From positions 1 to 39,857 of IMG/VR virus record IMGVR_UViG_3300021438_000031: a DNA stretch of 39,857 nucleotides; one strand, given 5' to 3'. Origin of the DNA: a virus. A program made the translations under genes and the position numbers. Under the pieces are notes generated by a model, which did not search any database, was not told the origin of the DNA, and saw nothing but the letters and a program-made list of their open reading frames with translations. Numbering within the stretch: the first letter of the stretch is position 1; every line of letters begins with the position of its first letter. Shown piece after piece: positions 29,439-38,691 of the stretch.

Positions 29439-29926
29439 GTTCCGGTTGGCCCCGTCGGCACCCACTTGTCCACCGGCACGGCCCACTCCACGCTGATCTG
29501 CGACATGAACACGTTGCGGGCCTCGAGCAATTCTGGATCGTAGGGAAGAGGATTGCCGACCTCTGTCCAATCGGTGAACTCCGGCAGTCCCGTCGGCCGG
29601 ATGTAATTTGACCGAATAGCGTCGATGATCTCCTGGCAGAGATCCTCAAGCACCTCGATCTCGGCTTCGCTTCCGACGTGCTGGGCGACGACGATACCGC
29701 TGGTCACGTCTGCCACCTCCATGCCCTTCGTCTCTGTTTTCATCGTGTACGGCCCTGGCACCACCGACACACGCAGGTATCCGAGATCCTCCAGCCCGTA
29801 GTCTGGTTTTCGCTGCATGACGGCCGAGATGGTGCCGCCGGGCACGGTCTGCCACGTGAACGCGGACAGGGCGGCGGCCAGCTGCGTGGCGACGTTTCGA
29901 GATATGTGCGGAATGGTCGATGGCAT
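29435..29926 (-). CDS. Tail terminator/neck-type protein
   Basis: A 163-residue protein from ATG 29926 after AGGAG. The layout (helix NVATQLAAALSAFTW, then strands with YLRVSVVPGPYTMKTETKGM, a helix EIEVLEDLCQEIIDAIRSNY and a C-terminal VFMSQISVEWAVPV) fits small alpha/beta tail-terminator proteins (gpU-like). The gene lies just upstream of the gp10-like gene, as in siphoviruses. It follows the glycosyltransferase gene by one base. Confidence 0.6.
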   Translation of the reverse strand: MPSTIPHISRNVATQLAAALSAFTWQTVPGGTISAVMQRKPDYGLEDLGYLRVSVVPGPYTMKTETKGMEVADVTSGIVVAQHVGSEAEIEVLEDLCQEIIDAIRSNYIRPTGLPEFTDWTEVGNPLPYDPELLEARNVFMSQISVEWAVPVDKWVPTGPTGT

Positions 29927-29927
29927 A

Positions 29928-30986
29928 TCAACGCTCCTGCGGGCCGGGAATGTGCGTGGTGAGCTCGAGCTCCAATCGGGCGACCGCTGCGGCCGTTTCC
30001 TGCGACGCGTGCCGCCGGAATGCCTCGCGGGCGTGCTCAAGGGCCTCCTGCTTCAGCCCGAGGCTGTAGGCCGCTGTGGCGGCCATCTCAGGGGCACGGT
30101 GCCCGTAGGCCACCGGGTCGCTGGTGTGCGTCTGGCGGTCTGGCGGGGCGAGCGACGCCCGGCGTGCCCAGTGCAGGGCACCAACGGCGTCGCCGGCATC
30201 CCAGCACGCCTCGCCGAGGGCCAGGTAGCCCTCCGGCTCGTGCGGCGACTCCTCAATCGTTCGCAGGAGCCAGTTGCCGGCCTTCTCGGGCTGCCGGCGG
30301 GCCAGCACCCGATACGCATATGCCCGCTCGCATGCGGCCCCGCCGGGGAGCGTGAGGTAGTGCTCAAACGCTTCCACGATCCCTGGCTGGTCGTGGTAGT
30401 CGAGCTCGCGTGCCAAGTACCAATTCATGCGGGCGTCGTGTGGTGCCTCGCGAACGGCCTGCTGGAGCAGCGACAGGTCACTCTTGTGCTGCTTCCCGGG
30501 CTGCCTGTGGTGCCGGATGAGCGTCTGCTCGCAGTGCGTCTGCACTTCGCCGCCGTGCCACCGTACGAGGCCCTCGTGTGTGGCCCCGGTCCATCGGTAG
30601 CCGGATCGCATGTGAATGCGGTCGCTCTTGAACCGCAGGGCGTCGCTCCACTGATACCAATAACGCAGCTTCGTCGTCTCAGGCTTCCACGCCGCCTCCA
30701 GGGCGTCCCGCCAGCCAGGCTCAAGCACCTCGTCGAGGTCCAGCCGGATCGCCACGTCAACGTGGCTCGGCAGATGCTGCATGGAGAGATTGTGGGCGTC
30801 GTCCCATCTCCACGGGACGACGTTGCCGCGGGCCACCGTCACGCTCTCGGCCTCGAGCAGTTGCACTGTGTCGTCGGTTGATCCGGTGTCGGTGACGACC
30901 CGCACGTCGGCGTCGCGACACGACGCCTCCCACGCCGCGACGTTTCCGGCCTCGTTCTTCGCGAGTGCGTAGATGCCGACGATCAT
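29928..30986 (-). CDS. Family 2 glycosyltransferase with TPR-like C-terminus
   Basis: A 352-residue protein. NEAGNVAAWEASCRD (from residue 11) and VVTDTGSTDDTVQLLE are GT2 nucleotide-sugar-binding motifs. RLDLDEVLEPGW (82-92) supplies the DxD metal site, and GATHEGL continues the catalytic domain. The last 170 residues are TPR-like helices (YLALGEACWDAGDAVGALHW, AAYSLGLKQEALEHAREAF), as in protein-modifying SunS-type glycosyltransferases. No membrane segment is present, so it probably acts in the cytoplasm on protein or small acceptors. Start ATG 30986 overlaps the upstream stop with GGAGG before. Confidence 0.85.
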   Translation of the reverse strand: MIVGIYALAKNEAGNVAAWEASCRDADVRVVTDTGSTDDTVQLLEAESVTVARGNVVPWRWDDAHNLSMQHLPSHVDVAIRLDLDEVLEPGWRDALEAAWKPETTKLRYWYQWSDALRFKSDRIHMRSGYRWTGATHEGLVRWHGGEVQTHCEQTLIRHHRQPGKQHKSDLSLLQQAVREAPHDARMNWYLARELDYHDQPGIVEAFEHYLTLPGGAACERAYAYRVLARRQPEKAGNWLLRTIEESPHEPEGYLALGEACWDAGDAVGALHWARRASLAPPDRQTHTSDPVAYGHRAPEMAATAAYSLGLKQEALEHAREAFRRHASQETAAAVARLELELTTHIPGPQER

Positions 30987-31540
30987 CAATCCTCCACAAG
31001 CACGGCGGCCTTTCGCAGCCCGTCGTGAAAATAGACAGGCTCTCGACCCGTCTCCTCGCAGAACTCCTCGACGGCCCGCTCCACCTCTGGGTTGCAGCAG
31101 TCGTCCGCTAGGATCACAGGCACGTGGGCCACCAACCGCAGGTCGGCCAGTGCCCCCTGGTAGGAATGGTCGCCGTCCACGTGAGCGAAGTCGGCCGGAG
31201 GCAGCTGCCGCAGGTCGTGGCTGTTGGTGACGATCAGCTGAGCATCGATCCCGAGCGAGTCGACAACGCTCTGCCAGTGCTGCAAGCACGCGGGACTGTC
31301 GGCGTCGATGGCACCATCAACGCAGAGGAATTTTGCATCCGGCGCCACGACGTGAAACGACACAAGCGAGTAGCCGCACCGAGTGCCGATCTCAATCACG
31401 CGAGCCGGCTTGTATTCGCGGCACACGCGAGCCTTGGCAGCGTAGTGCGACACTGCCTCCGGCGAACACGGAAACCAGTCTCCCGGCATCCAGTGCATCC
31501 GCAGACGGTCGCCGACCTGGTCCTCAATCGCATCACCCAT
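30986..31540 (-). CDS. Class I SAM-dependent methyltransferase
   Basis: A 184-residue Rossmann methyltransferase (Methyltransf_24 type). RVIEIGTRCGYSLVSF (48-62) is the SAM-binding motif I, LCVDGAID the acidic end of strand 2, and DFAHVDGDHSYQGALADL the post-catalytic HVDGDH signature of the sugar/small-molecule O-methyltransferase type. It lies between the glycosyltransferase and the propeller-type protein, suggesting methylation of a sugar. GGAGGATC precedes the ATG. Confidence 0.82.
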   Translation of the reverse strand: MGDAIEDQVGDRLRMHWMPGDWFPCSPEAVSHYAAKARVCREYKPARVIEIGTRCGYSLVSFHVVAPDAKFLCVDGAIDADSPACLQHWQSVVDSLGIDAQLIVTNSHDLRQLPPADFAHVDGDHSYQGALADLRLVAHVPVILADDCCNPEVERAVEEFCEETGREPVYFHDGLRKAAVLVED

Positions 31541-32594
31541 TTGATCCTCCGATCATTCCGAGCACCTCAAGCAGGCTCATCTCTGCCAGCCACGCCTCCG
31601 CATCCCTGACGCCGAACGTGGCCACCAGCTGGTCGCCACGCCGGGCGAGCCCGGCCGCAAACTCAATCGCCCGCGTTTCGCGACACGCGAAAGCCGGCGA
31701 CCATCCGAGAATGTCGCAACTGTCACCAAACAGCACGAACCGGTGCTCGTAAATGCGGCCGCCGTCGTCGTCCGCCACCTCGTGGACCAGGGCGAGCCAT
31801 CGGCCGTCGCCGACGTCCACAAGTTGCGAGCCGCCGCGCCAGCCGCGTGCAATCGCCGGCGACTCCCCCCTGCGGTCGATCTTCCACGCATTTCCGTTGC
31901 GTGAAACAAATGCCGTGCGGCCTTGTTCCCAGCACGAGTACAGAAACACTTCAGCGCCGACAATCGGCATCCAGTTCTTTTCGTGCCGCCCGCTGACAGG
32001 CTCGTCGAGTAGCGTGGCGTCGATCATGCTGCCCATGTATGGCAGCAGCGTGGCCGTGGCAATCCTGCACGTCCCGTCGTGGCCTGCCCAGTTGCGGACT
32101 GTCGCGCTCACGCGAAGCTCGCCATTAATCGCATTGAGCCGACAGTCCTCAAAGCCGTCCACTGGATAGTCGGATTTTGGGTATATCGCATCCGGTATTG
32201 CAGATTGCGATAAAACGGACAGATCGGCATCAAGCGTGCACAGCACGTTGATAGTGCGAATCCTATCGCAGTCTGTCGGCGGGATAGCGTATCGGCCATC
32301 GACGATGCGGTAATTGCTCGACCGCACAATCGCCAGATAGCCGTCGTCGTGAGCAACGATCGTCGGGTTGAATGTGGACCAGCCGTCGATCGCCGGCTCA
32401 ACCGCAAAACGCCGCAGCTTGCATCCGACGAGATCGTCGATCGTCTGCGTGTACCAGCTGCGGTTTCGACGCACGAGCCGCTCCTTCTCTGGAGTCAGGT
32501 CCATGCCGAGCAGTCGCTCGCACGCCCGCCTGCCGGCGTCGAACTCGCCCGCGTAGTACGCGTGCACGGCCAGCTGGTGCAGGTGCTCAAGCAT
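31533..32594 (-). CDS. GH130/GH43-like beta-propeller protein with TPR N-terminus
   Basis: A 353-residue protein; ATG 32594 has GAGG 6 bases before. Residues 1-50 form a short TPR-like pair. The rest reads as a five-bladed glycosidase-type propeller: YLAIVRSSNYRIVDGRY, GFEDCRL (compare the EDPR box of GH130), EKNWMPIVGAEVFLYSCWEQ, GGSQLVDVG and RIYEHRFVLFGDSCDILGWS. It ends EFAAGLARRGDQLVATFGVR. Related proteins accompany glycosyltransferases in bacterial glycan clusters. Phosphorylase, glycosidase or glycan-binding activity cannot be separated from sequence. Confidence 0.68.
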   Translation of the reverse strand: MLEHLHQLAVHAYYAGEFDAGRRACERLLGMDLTPEKERLVRRNRSWYTQTIDDLVGCKLRRFAVEPAIDGWSTFNPTIVAHDDGYLAIVRSSNYRIVDGRYAIPPTDCDRIRTINVLCTLDADLSVLSQSAIPDAIYPKSDYPVDGFEDCRLNAINGELRVSATVRNWAGHDGTCRIATATLLPYMGSMIDATLLDEPVSGRHEKNWMPIVGAEVFLYSCWEQGRTAFVSRNGNAWKIDRRGESPAIARGWRGGSQLVDVGDGRWLALVHEVADDDGGRIYEHRFVLFGDSCDILGWSPAFACRETRAIEFAAGLARRGDQLVATFGVRDAEAWLAEMSLLEVLGMIGGSNG

Positions 32595-32601
32595 CAAAGC
32601 C

Positions 32602-33249
32602 TCACGACGCGGCCGCAGACTTGATCGCGGCCCTGAGAGTGGCGTTACTGCCGACGGCAGCGATCACGTCGTTGATCGTTAGCGAGCCTGTCGGCCCCGT
32701 GGGACCGAGCAGTGAAGTCCCGGCCGGCCACGCCCCTGCGGCCTTTGGGCCGTAGATCGTTTTGTCGCTGACGTTGAACGCGAAGTCTCCATCGCGGCCG
32801 ACGTTTGTATTCGGCGTGCCGCCAACGGCCACAATGGCGGCACCGGTGGCACCAGTCGGGCCTGTGCTGCCGTCGGCACCTGATGGGCCTGTGTAGCTCT
32901 GGCCAGCCGGGCCTGTGGCACCGGTGACCCCGGAAGGCCCCTGAGCACCAGACTGAAGCTGCAGCGGCGAGCCCCACAGGCCGTCGGCCTTCGGGCCGTA
33001 CAACCTGCCGTTGGTGACGTCGAGGTAGAAGTCGCGGCTGTTGCCAAAGCCAGCAGACGGCGCCCCAGAACCGCCGTAGAACTGCGAGCCATCAGAACCT
33101 GTCGGCCCTGTCACTCCGGTGGCTGGAAGCCACGCCGACCCGCTCCACGCGAGCACCTGGTTGGCGGCTGGAGCGGTTGCGGAAACGGCACGCCCCTGCA
33201 GATAAGTGGCGTTTCCGGTGAGCGTGGCTGGAATGCTGAAATATGGCAT
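32602..33249 (-). CDS. Short collagen-like tail fibre protein
   Basis: A 215-residue protein; the start at 33249 follows AGGAG. The N-terminal adaptor (MPYFSIPATLTGNATYLQGR, QVLAWSGSAWLP) is paralogous to the start of the 36832-38691 fibre. Short Gly-X-Y runs with GPTG and GATG follow, interrupted by two LYGPKADGLWG / IYGPKAAGAWP blocks. The C-terminus is a small helical cap (INDVIAAVGSNATLRAAIKS). It lacks the fn3 and tip domains of its paralogue. Confidence 0.78.
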   Translation of the reverse strand: MPYFSIPATLTGNATYLQGRAVSATAPAANQVLAWSGSAWLPATGVTGPTGSDGSQFYGGSGAPSAGFGNSRDFYLDVTNGRLYGPKADGLWGSPLQLQSGAQGPSGVTGATGPAGQSYTGPSGADGSTGPTGATGAAIVAVGGTPNTNVGRDGDFAFNVSDKTIYGPKAAGAWPAGTSLLGPTGPTGSLTINDVIAAVGSNATLRAAIKSAAAS

Positions 33250-33308
33250 GTCGTTGCTCCTAGAGTGTTTTGCCACGGATGCCGGCGGCGGCAAATAGAG
33301 CAATGCAG

Positions 33309-33662
33309 CTAGATAACTGACGCCTCGCGGAACGCGGCATCAACGTCATCCTCAGTGAGTCCGAGAGCCGCCGCCAAAGGCACAAGCATCGGATGCGATC
33401 TCTCGACATACGGAGCGTAGTCCCACTCGACTCTCACCGAGTCACGCTGTAGCTGGTCTTGGATCGCGTCGATGGCGGCGTCAACGGCCGCGAGCGCGAT
33501 GCCATTCCGAATCAACCAGAGACGAATCTGGCGTGCGGAAACGCTTTCGGGAACTGCCGTCGGTTCGTCTGCGGCCTGATTAACGCCGACAAGTTCACCG
33601 GCATCGTCTCGCACTTCCCAAGTGCGAAGTCCATCAACAACGCCTATGTATGTCGTGTGCAT
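33309..33662 (-). CDS. Fibre-associated hypothetical protein
   Basis: A 117-residue protein. The second half (VSARQIRLWLIRNGIALAAV, DAAIDAIQDQL, RVEWDYAPYVERSHPMLVPL) follows a pattern I know from proteins encoded next to tail fibres in many phages, ending in LGLTEDDVDAAFREA. These may be fibre chaperones or attachment proteins. The ribosome-binding site is weak. Confidence 0.6.
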   Translation of the reverse strand: MHTTYIGVVDGLRTWEVRDDAGELVGVNQAADEPTAVPESVSARQIRLWLIRNGIALAAVDAAIDAIQDQLQRDSVRVEWDYAPYVERSHPMLVPLAAALGLTEDDVDAAFREASVI

Positions 33663-33664
33663 GA

Positions 33665-34423
33665 TTAGCTCAGTCGAAAAAATGCGTAGGTGCCTGACAC
33701 AGAGACAGATGTCAGCGTGGCGAGATCGGTCTGCGATAGTCGCTGCCCACTAATGCGCGGCGTTATGCCCCACACATACGCATTGCCTGACTTCCCTGCG
33801 AGGTTCGGCACCGTGGTGCCGACGACAATAACGCCCACGGCGTAACGAGTCCCAGCAACAAGCGAATAGCTGGCTGGATAACCGCCGGTCGTATCGAGCG
33901 ATCGCGTGTAGGTAGTGTTTGTCGCCGCAAATAGCGTGGTGTCGTTGGCAGTTCGCGCGACCAGCGTCACGTTCTGGTCATCGGCGACTGTGTACAGGCC
34001 CATGCGAGCAAGCGTCAGACCTGACCCTGCCGTGTTTCCGCTGATGGCAGCGATCTGCGTAATCGTCAGCGAGACAAGGGGGGTGAAGTATGTCAACAAA
34101 ACCGTGCCTGACGTTGCAGTTACATTGCTAGCGGTAATGTCCTCTCTCGTTACAACATCGACCGTACCCGTCGGTTGCGACCATTTCAGAAGCATTCCCG
34201 GCAGGAGCGGCACGTTGGCGCTGAGTCGAGCGTCTGCCAATGTCCCGCTTGTGACCTGACTCGCAGCGATTGCAATCGGATCGCCGCCGCTCGCGGAGTG
34301 GCTCGACGCATGGGTCGCGACGTTGGTCGCCAAGTCCCATGCCGATCCAATCCATGTGTATGTGCGGCCGTTTTGCGCGGATGTCTGGCCGACGGTCGGT
34401 GATGAGGGGAAGGAGAGTGGCAT
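33665..34423 (-). CDS. Tail fibre / receptor-binding type protein
   Basis: A 252-residue protein. It opens with PLSFPSSPTVGQTSAQNGRT and YTWIGSAWDL, the common fibre-tip motif found in cyanophage and other tail fibres. A SGGDPIAIAASQVTSGTLAD segment and a beta-rich C-terminal domain follow. It probably forms a trimeric tip. No Shine-Dalgarno is obvious before the ATG. Confidence 0.68.
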   Translation of the reverse strand: MPLSFPSSPTVGQTSAQNGRTYTWIGSAWDLATNVATHASSHSASGGDPIAIAASQVTSGTLADARLSANVPLLPGMLLKWSQPTGTVDVVTREDITASNVTATSGTVLLTYFTPLVSLTITQIAAISGNTAGSGLTLARMGLYTVADDQNVTLVARTANDTTLFAATNTTYTRSLDTTGGYPASYSLVAGTRYAVGVIVVGTTVPNLAGKSGNAYVWGITPRISGQRLSQTDLATLTSVSVSGTYAFFRLS

Positions 34424-34425
34424 AG

Positions 34426-36336
34426 TTAAAAGTTAGGGAACGCAGCAGTGGGGACAGAGAATGAGGCACCTGTGTATCTCGCTACGCCAACTGTGACTCT
34501 AAAATCATCAATGTAACCACTAAAGCCGTTTGTTCCGTTTGATCCCAACAGCAGCGTTCCGCTTGCTGGTGAAATTGTTTGCGTATACGACACTTGCAGC
34601 GTATCTCTCACGCCGTTGACGTATGCAGAAAACACTCCATTTGATCGAACCAGAGCAATATGAACCCATTGATTCTGCGGGACTACTGCGCTTGTTCCAT
34701 CAAATCGCCCGCCGCTTGACGCAACAACAAATCCGTGATATCCGCCTCTATCCAAGTACCACACAAAATCTTGATATGCACTGAAGTTAGCCCTGCCCTC
34801 AAGCAATGTGTACGAACTTGCCGAACCAGTCATGTATACCCAGCACTCCATAGTGAAGTTGCCGGAAAATGAAAAACCCGATGAATTGAAAGACAAGGAC
34901 TTGCTAAGTGAATCAAGCAAAAGACTCTTGCCGCCCCATTTACTTTGCGCAGTCGTTTGAGATGCGCCGCCATTTGCCGTGATTGTTTTCGGCGTACCGC
35001 TTGAATCGGTAAACGTGCTGCCTGTGCCGTCCATGCGGAGTAGGATCGCCACCGACGAGAAATATGGATCGCCACCTGCGGTTATGCTGTTACTGTTTGA
35101 CGAGTAACTTCCAGTGCCGACACCGTTCACCGCAGCCACGCGAAAAACGTAGCTCGTTCCATTGGTTAATCCGGTAACCGTTGTGCTTGTTGCGGTAGAC
35201 GTTCCGTCTGCAAATGTCGTCCAAGACGACCCGGAGTTGGAAGAGTATTGAACGATGTAATCCGTCACTGGAACCGCTACAGTTGGAGCAGTCCAAGACA
35301 GCGATGCCTGCGTGTCTCCAGTAACCGCCGTCACGCCAGTCGGTGCGGCTGGCAGAAACAAATCCCACCGCGTGTCGGCCACGCTGCCGCCAACCGAGCC
35401 GAGTTCAGAATAGGCGTTTGACCACTGGTAAACCTTGCCAGTGTCGGTCGCGAGATACAAAATCGAGGCGTTACCTGTTGCAGGGAACGATGAGGTGGTG
35501 CTGTAGAACGCCGCATCGTTAGCGCCGGCCGCTCCCGTTGGTCCCGTCGCGCCGGTGACTCCTGTTGGACCAGCGACCGTGGACGCAGCCCCAGCACTTC
35601 CTGTCGGTCCTGTTACGTTCGACGCCGGTCCTGTTGGGCCAGTTACTGTCGATGCAGCACCTTGCGCACCTGTTGCGCCAGTGCTCCCAGTAGGCCCGGT
35701 GCTTCCTGCTGCACCTGCTTGACCAGATGCGCCAGTCGGACCTGTGACTGTTGACGCAGCGCCGGCTGGCCCGGCAGCACCCTGCTGGCCGGTTGCGCCA
35801 GTTGGTCCCGTGATGCTTGAACCTGACGCTCCTGTAGCGCCGGTTGCACCAGTAGCACCAACGCTTCCGGCAGCTCCATCATTTCCTCGCGCGCCTGTTG
35901 GACCGGTGACGCTTGCACCAACCGCACCAACCGCGCCGGTAGGTCCTGTCGCACCAGCGGCACCATCACTTCCGCGAGATCCAGCCGGCCCAGTTGCGCC
36001 GATGCTTCCTGTAGCGCCAGTAGGACCTGTCACCGTGGACGCGGCACCAGAGGCACCCGTTGGGCCAGTGCTGCCCTGCTGGCCAGCCGCCCCTGTTGGG
36101 CCGGTAATGCTCTGGCCCGCAGCACCATCGACGCCGCGGGCACCAGTTGGGCCGGTGGCTCCGACGCCGCGAGCTCCGGTGGCACCGACGTCGCCTCGAG
36201 GTCCCGTTGGTCCGACGCCAGCCAGCTGCACGGCAAACGCCTGCCCGTTCGTGATTGTCGGCGCGACGCCAGTCGCCCCCGTGACGCTCACGGCAAACGG
36301 AGTCGGCCCTGTGACGCTGACGCGAATATCGCTCAC
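34426..36336 (-). CDS. Collagen-like fibre with fn3 and LamG domains
   Basis: A 636-residue protein starting with GTG at 36336 (GTGA overlap). Domains in order: a short N-terminal beta segment, a collagen-like Gly-X-Y region (about 35-290) dominated by GPTG/GATG triplets, a fibronectin type III domain (about 325-420, [20 protein letters not shown]), and a C-terminal LamG/concanavalin-like domain (about 425-636, [32 protein letters not shown]) that likely binds host sugars. The LamG half is distinctly AT-richer than its neighbours, suggesting acquisition. Thr in the Y position would be available for O-glycosylation. Confidence 0.88.
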   Translation of the reverse strand: MSDIRVSVTGPTPFAVSVTGATGVAPTITNGQAFAVQLAGVGPTGPRGDVGATGARGVGATGPTGARGVDGAAGQSITGPTGAAGQQGSTGPTGASGAASTVTGPTGATGSIGATGPAGSRGSDGAAGATGPTGAVGAVGASVTGPTGARGNDGAAGSVGATGATGATGASGSSITGPTGATGQQGAAGPAGAASTVTGPTGASGQAGAAGSTGPTGSTGATGAQGAASTVTGPTGPASNVTGPTGSAGAASTVAGPTGVTGATGPTGAAGANDAAFYSTTSSFPATGNASILYLATDTGKVYQWSNAYSELGSVGGSVADTRWDLFLPAAPTGVTAVTGDTQASLSWTAPTVAVPVTDYIVQYSSNSGSSWTTFADGTSTATSTTVTGLTNGTSYVFRVAAVNGVGTGSYSSNSNSITAGGDPYFSSVAILLRMDGTGSTFTDSSGTPKTITANGGASQTTAQSKWGGKSLLLDSLSKSLSFNSSGFSFSGNFTMECWVYMTGSASSYTLLEGRANFSAYQDFVWYLDRGGYHGFVVASSGGRFDGTSAVVPQNQWVHIALVRSNGVFSAYVNGVRDTLQVSYTQTISPASGTLLLGSNGTNGFSGYIDDFRVTVGVARYTGASFSVPTAAFPNF

Positions 36337-36680
36337 GGCGCCCTCACCGTGAACGTGCCCGAAATCGCTGCTCGATTGAGAGCAGACGACCGGAGGAACC
36401 AGCGGTAGCTCTTGGCAAGCGAAAGCCCTTTAACGGTTGCCGCCGATAGCGAGAGCGTGATCGTACCGATAGAGTCGTCGACGCGAGCGATCGACCAGGT
36501 TGCTGCAGGGGCCGGGTTCGCCGCGATAGCTGCCGCGTAGCCTGTCGGCGTGTCTTCGTAGATCACTGCCGTGAGCGTGTCGCCTGCCGTCGAGAATCCA
36601 AGCGATCCAATGATGGACAAGCCGTCGGCGTGGGCCACCACGACATTGAGCTCGCCTGGTAATTGGCTGTATGTGCTCAT
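36333..36680 (-). CDS. Beta-rich structural protein
   Basis: A 115-residue protein ([59 protein letters not shown]). The pattern matches small phage proteins with a Y-x-LPG-LN opening and a terminal beta-strand that ends TGTFTV, often encoded between fibre genes. ATGA overlaps join it to both neighbours. Function unknown, probably a fibre connector. Confidence 0.6.
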   Translation of the reverse strand: MSTYSQLPGELNVVVAHADGLSIIGSLGFSTAGDTLTAVIYEDTPTGYAAAIAANPAPAATWSIARVDDSIGTITLSLSAATVKGLSLAKSYRWFLRSSALNRAAISGTFTVRAP

Positions 36681-36832
36681 CTCGTCACTCCCTCAATCGC
36701 CGCCCCGATCTCGCACGCCAGATTTGCGGCATCGTCGCTCTCGGCCCAACGGATGAGCCGCGTCAACACAAACGGCCCGACCAACGCGAGCGCGGCGTAG
36801 GCCAAGGCGACTGTGATCGTTTCGCTGTCCAT
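36677..36832 (-). CDS. Small single-span membrane protein
   Basis: A 51-residue protein, [51 protein letters not shown]. Residues about 6-25 form a membrane helix followed by an amphipathic segment. ATG 36832 overlaps the upstream TAA and its TGA overlaps the next ATG, so it is translationally locked into the fibre operon. A membrane protein inside a fibre cluster is odd; it could be a holin or exclusion factor. Confidence 0.65.
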   Translation of the reverse strand: MDSETITVALAYAALALVGPFVLTRLIRWAESDDAANLACEIGAAIEGVTR

Positions 36833-38691
36833 TAGACAACCCATACGCTGACGTTAGAAAAAGACGTGAGACTGCTGTTTGAGTAGAACGTGATGACATC
36901 ACCAGCAGTAACCGCAAACGAGCGAGCAGTGACCGTAGTGCCGTCGCTCAAAGCACCACCTTGACTTACGCCGTTCTTCAAAATATTGCCCGCATTACTA
37001 TCCAAATTGTCGTCGTAGAATGTCACTGTAACATATGCTGTTCCGCTGGCTGTTGCGGTGAACGCATACGCGCCAGAGGAAACGCCAGACGCTGAACCAT
37101 TTGCCGCTGACGCCAACCCGTCCGCATTGCTATTGAGCACTCGAGAAGCTCGCGTAAACGGAGACGCGGCAGTGCCAGACCCCGTGAACGTGCTGGGCGA
37201 TCCGTTGCGGCGAGTGACGGTGAGCTTTGAAGTCACAACCTCGGCAAGTTGCACCGCACTCAGTCCAGCATATGAATCGTTCGCGCCATCGGGCTTGAGC
37301 GTCCAGCGATATGTTGAGTAATTTGCTGGTGCCGCAAGAGTAAATGTTTTTGTCTGCCCAGAGCTCGACCACGACACCGCTTGAGTGTCGAGCAGTGTAA
37401 ACGTAGTGCCGTCGTTGCTGCCCGATAGCTCCCAGCTAGAGATGCTGTTCTGCCAACTGGCTGTGTCGGCAGTCATTGCGTAACCGCCGATATAAGATTG
37501 TGCGCCATTTGCAAACGTGTATTGAAAATACCGCTGCGGCGAGTCGTACGGGTTCCGTGCGGTTTGGTATGCCGTGCTTCCATTTGCATCAAACAGATTC
37601 CACACAGCACCGCCGCCAACCGTATTTGCTTCTGCCGTTCCGTCAGACGTGTTGCTCGTCAGCGTGGGGATTGCGCGGAACACGGTTGCGGACGGCGTCA
37701 CGCTATTTGAGGCAGTCGAGTAGCTGCCAGTGCCCAAGGCGTTCACGCCCGCCACGCGGATTATGTATGCCGTGCCGTTGCTAAGTGATGTCACTACGGC
37801 ACTCGTCGCCGTTGACAGCGTACTTCCCCAGCCCGTCCACGACGATCCAGAATTTGTGCTGTACTGGATGAAGTAATTTTGAATGGGAGTCTGTGCCGAC
37901 ACTGTAGGAGCCGTCCACGACACAGTCGCCTGAGCGTTGCCAGCCACAGCCGTCGCGCCGGTCGGTGCCGGCGGTAGAAACAGCGAGCGTAGGAGCGAGT
38001 CTTCGCCCGAGCCGCCGCCGCCAGGCCCAGTCGGACCCGTCACTGTTGATGCAGGCCCAGTCGGGCCTGTGACGCTTTGCCCTGCAGGCCCAGCACTTCC
38101 AGTCGGCCCGGTGACTGTGGACGCTGCTCCAGTTGGGCCTGTTGAGCCAATTCCATTAGCTCCGGTTGGACCTGTCACCGTCGACGCAGCGCCGGTAGGC
38201 CCTGTTGAGCCGACGCCAGCTGCGCCAGTCGGCCCCGTGCTTCCGGTCGGCCCCGTGACGTTTGATGCGGCTCCAGTGGCACCGGTAACCGACGGTCCTG
38301 TGTAACCCGTGGGGCCAGTTGCGCCGGCACCTGTAGGGCCTGTGTAGCCGATGCCGGCAGGCCCCGTCGGCCCCTGCTGGCCGGTCTGTAACTGCAGGCC
38401 GTATCCCCACGCGTTGTTTGCCTTCGGGCCGTAAAGCACGCCCGCGTTGAAATCGATGTAGTAGTCGCCAGATCGGCCGAGTCCCACAAGCGGTCCAGTC
38501 GAGCCGCTGTAGATCATCCGGCCGTCAACGCCGGCAGCACCAGTCGGCCCCGTCGTGCCCGACAGCGGTGCCCACGATGAGCCGTCCCACGTCAGCACCT
38601 GGCCGCCGGTCGGGCCGGTAGCCGCCACGGCGCGGCCCTGCAGCTGCGTCGCGTTGCCGCTCGTCGGTGATTGAATGCTGAAGTACGGCAT
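36832..38691 (-). CDS. Collagen-like fibre with fn3 and discoidin-type domains
   Basis: A 619-residue protein; ATG 38691 overlaps the connector stop (TGATG). Domains: an N-terminal adaptor (MPYFSIQSPTSGNATQLQGR ... LYGPKANNAWGYGLQLQTG), collagen-like [15 protein letters not shown] repeats (about 102-230), a fibronectin III domain (about 245-345), an F5/8-type-C-like discoidin domain (about 350-500, GGGAVWNLFDANGSTAYQT, WELSGSNDGTTFTLLD), and a C-terminal jelly-roll-like domain. The adaptor and fn3 are paralogous to those of neighbouring fibres while the tip differs, as expected from host-range domain swapping. Confidence 0.88.
   Translation of the reverse strand: MPYFSIQSPTSGNATQLQGRAVAATGPTGGQVLTWDGSSWAPLSGTTGPTGAAGVDGRMIYSGSTGPLVGLGRSGDYYIDFNAGVLYGPKANNAWGYGLQLQTGQQGPTGPAGIGYTGPTGAGATGPTGYTGPSVTGATGAASNVTGPTGSTGPTGAAGVGSTGPTGAASTVTGPTGANGIGSTGPTGAASTVTGPTGSAGPAGQSVTGPTGPASTVTGPTGPGGGGSGEDSLLRSLFLPPAPTGATAVAGNAQATVSWTAPTVSAQTPIQNYFIQYSTNSGSSWTGWGSTLSTATSAVVTSLSNGTAYIIRVAGVNALGTGSYSTASNSVTPSATVFRAIPTLTSNTSDGTAEANTVGGGAVWNLFDANGSTAYQTARNPYDSPQRYFQYTFANGAQSYIGGYAMTADTASWQNSISSWELSGSNDGTTFTLLDTQAVSWSSSGQTKTFTLAAPANYSTYRWTLKPDGANDSYAGLSAVQLAEVVTSKLTVTRRNGSPSTFTGSGTAASPFTRASRVLNSNADGLASAANGSASGVSSGAYAFTATASGTAYVTVTFYDDNLDSNAGNILKNGVSQGGALSDGTTVTARSFAVTAGDVITFYSNSSLTSFSNVSVWVV

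Noticed and set aside
35520-36200. Regular short repeats that could suggest a CRISPR array
   Set aside because: The 9- to 27-base periodicity is in codon phase and encodes Gly-X-Y triplets; there is no constant repeat with unique spacers.
35744-36352. A 202-codon plus-strand frame rich in APVGPVAP repeats
   Set aside because: It is the reverse complement of collagen GPTG/GATG repeats, not a gene.
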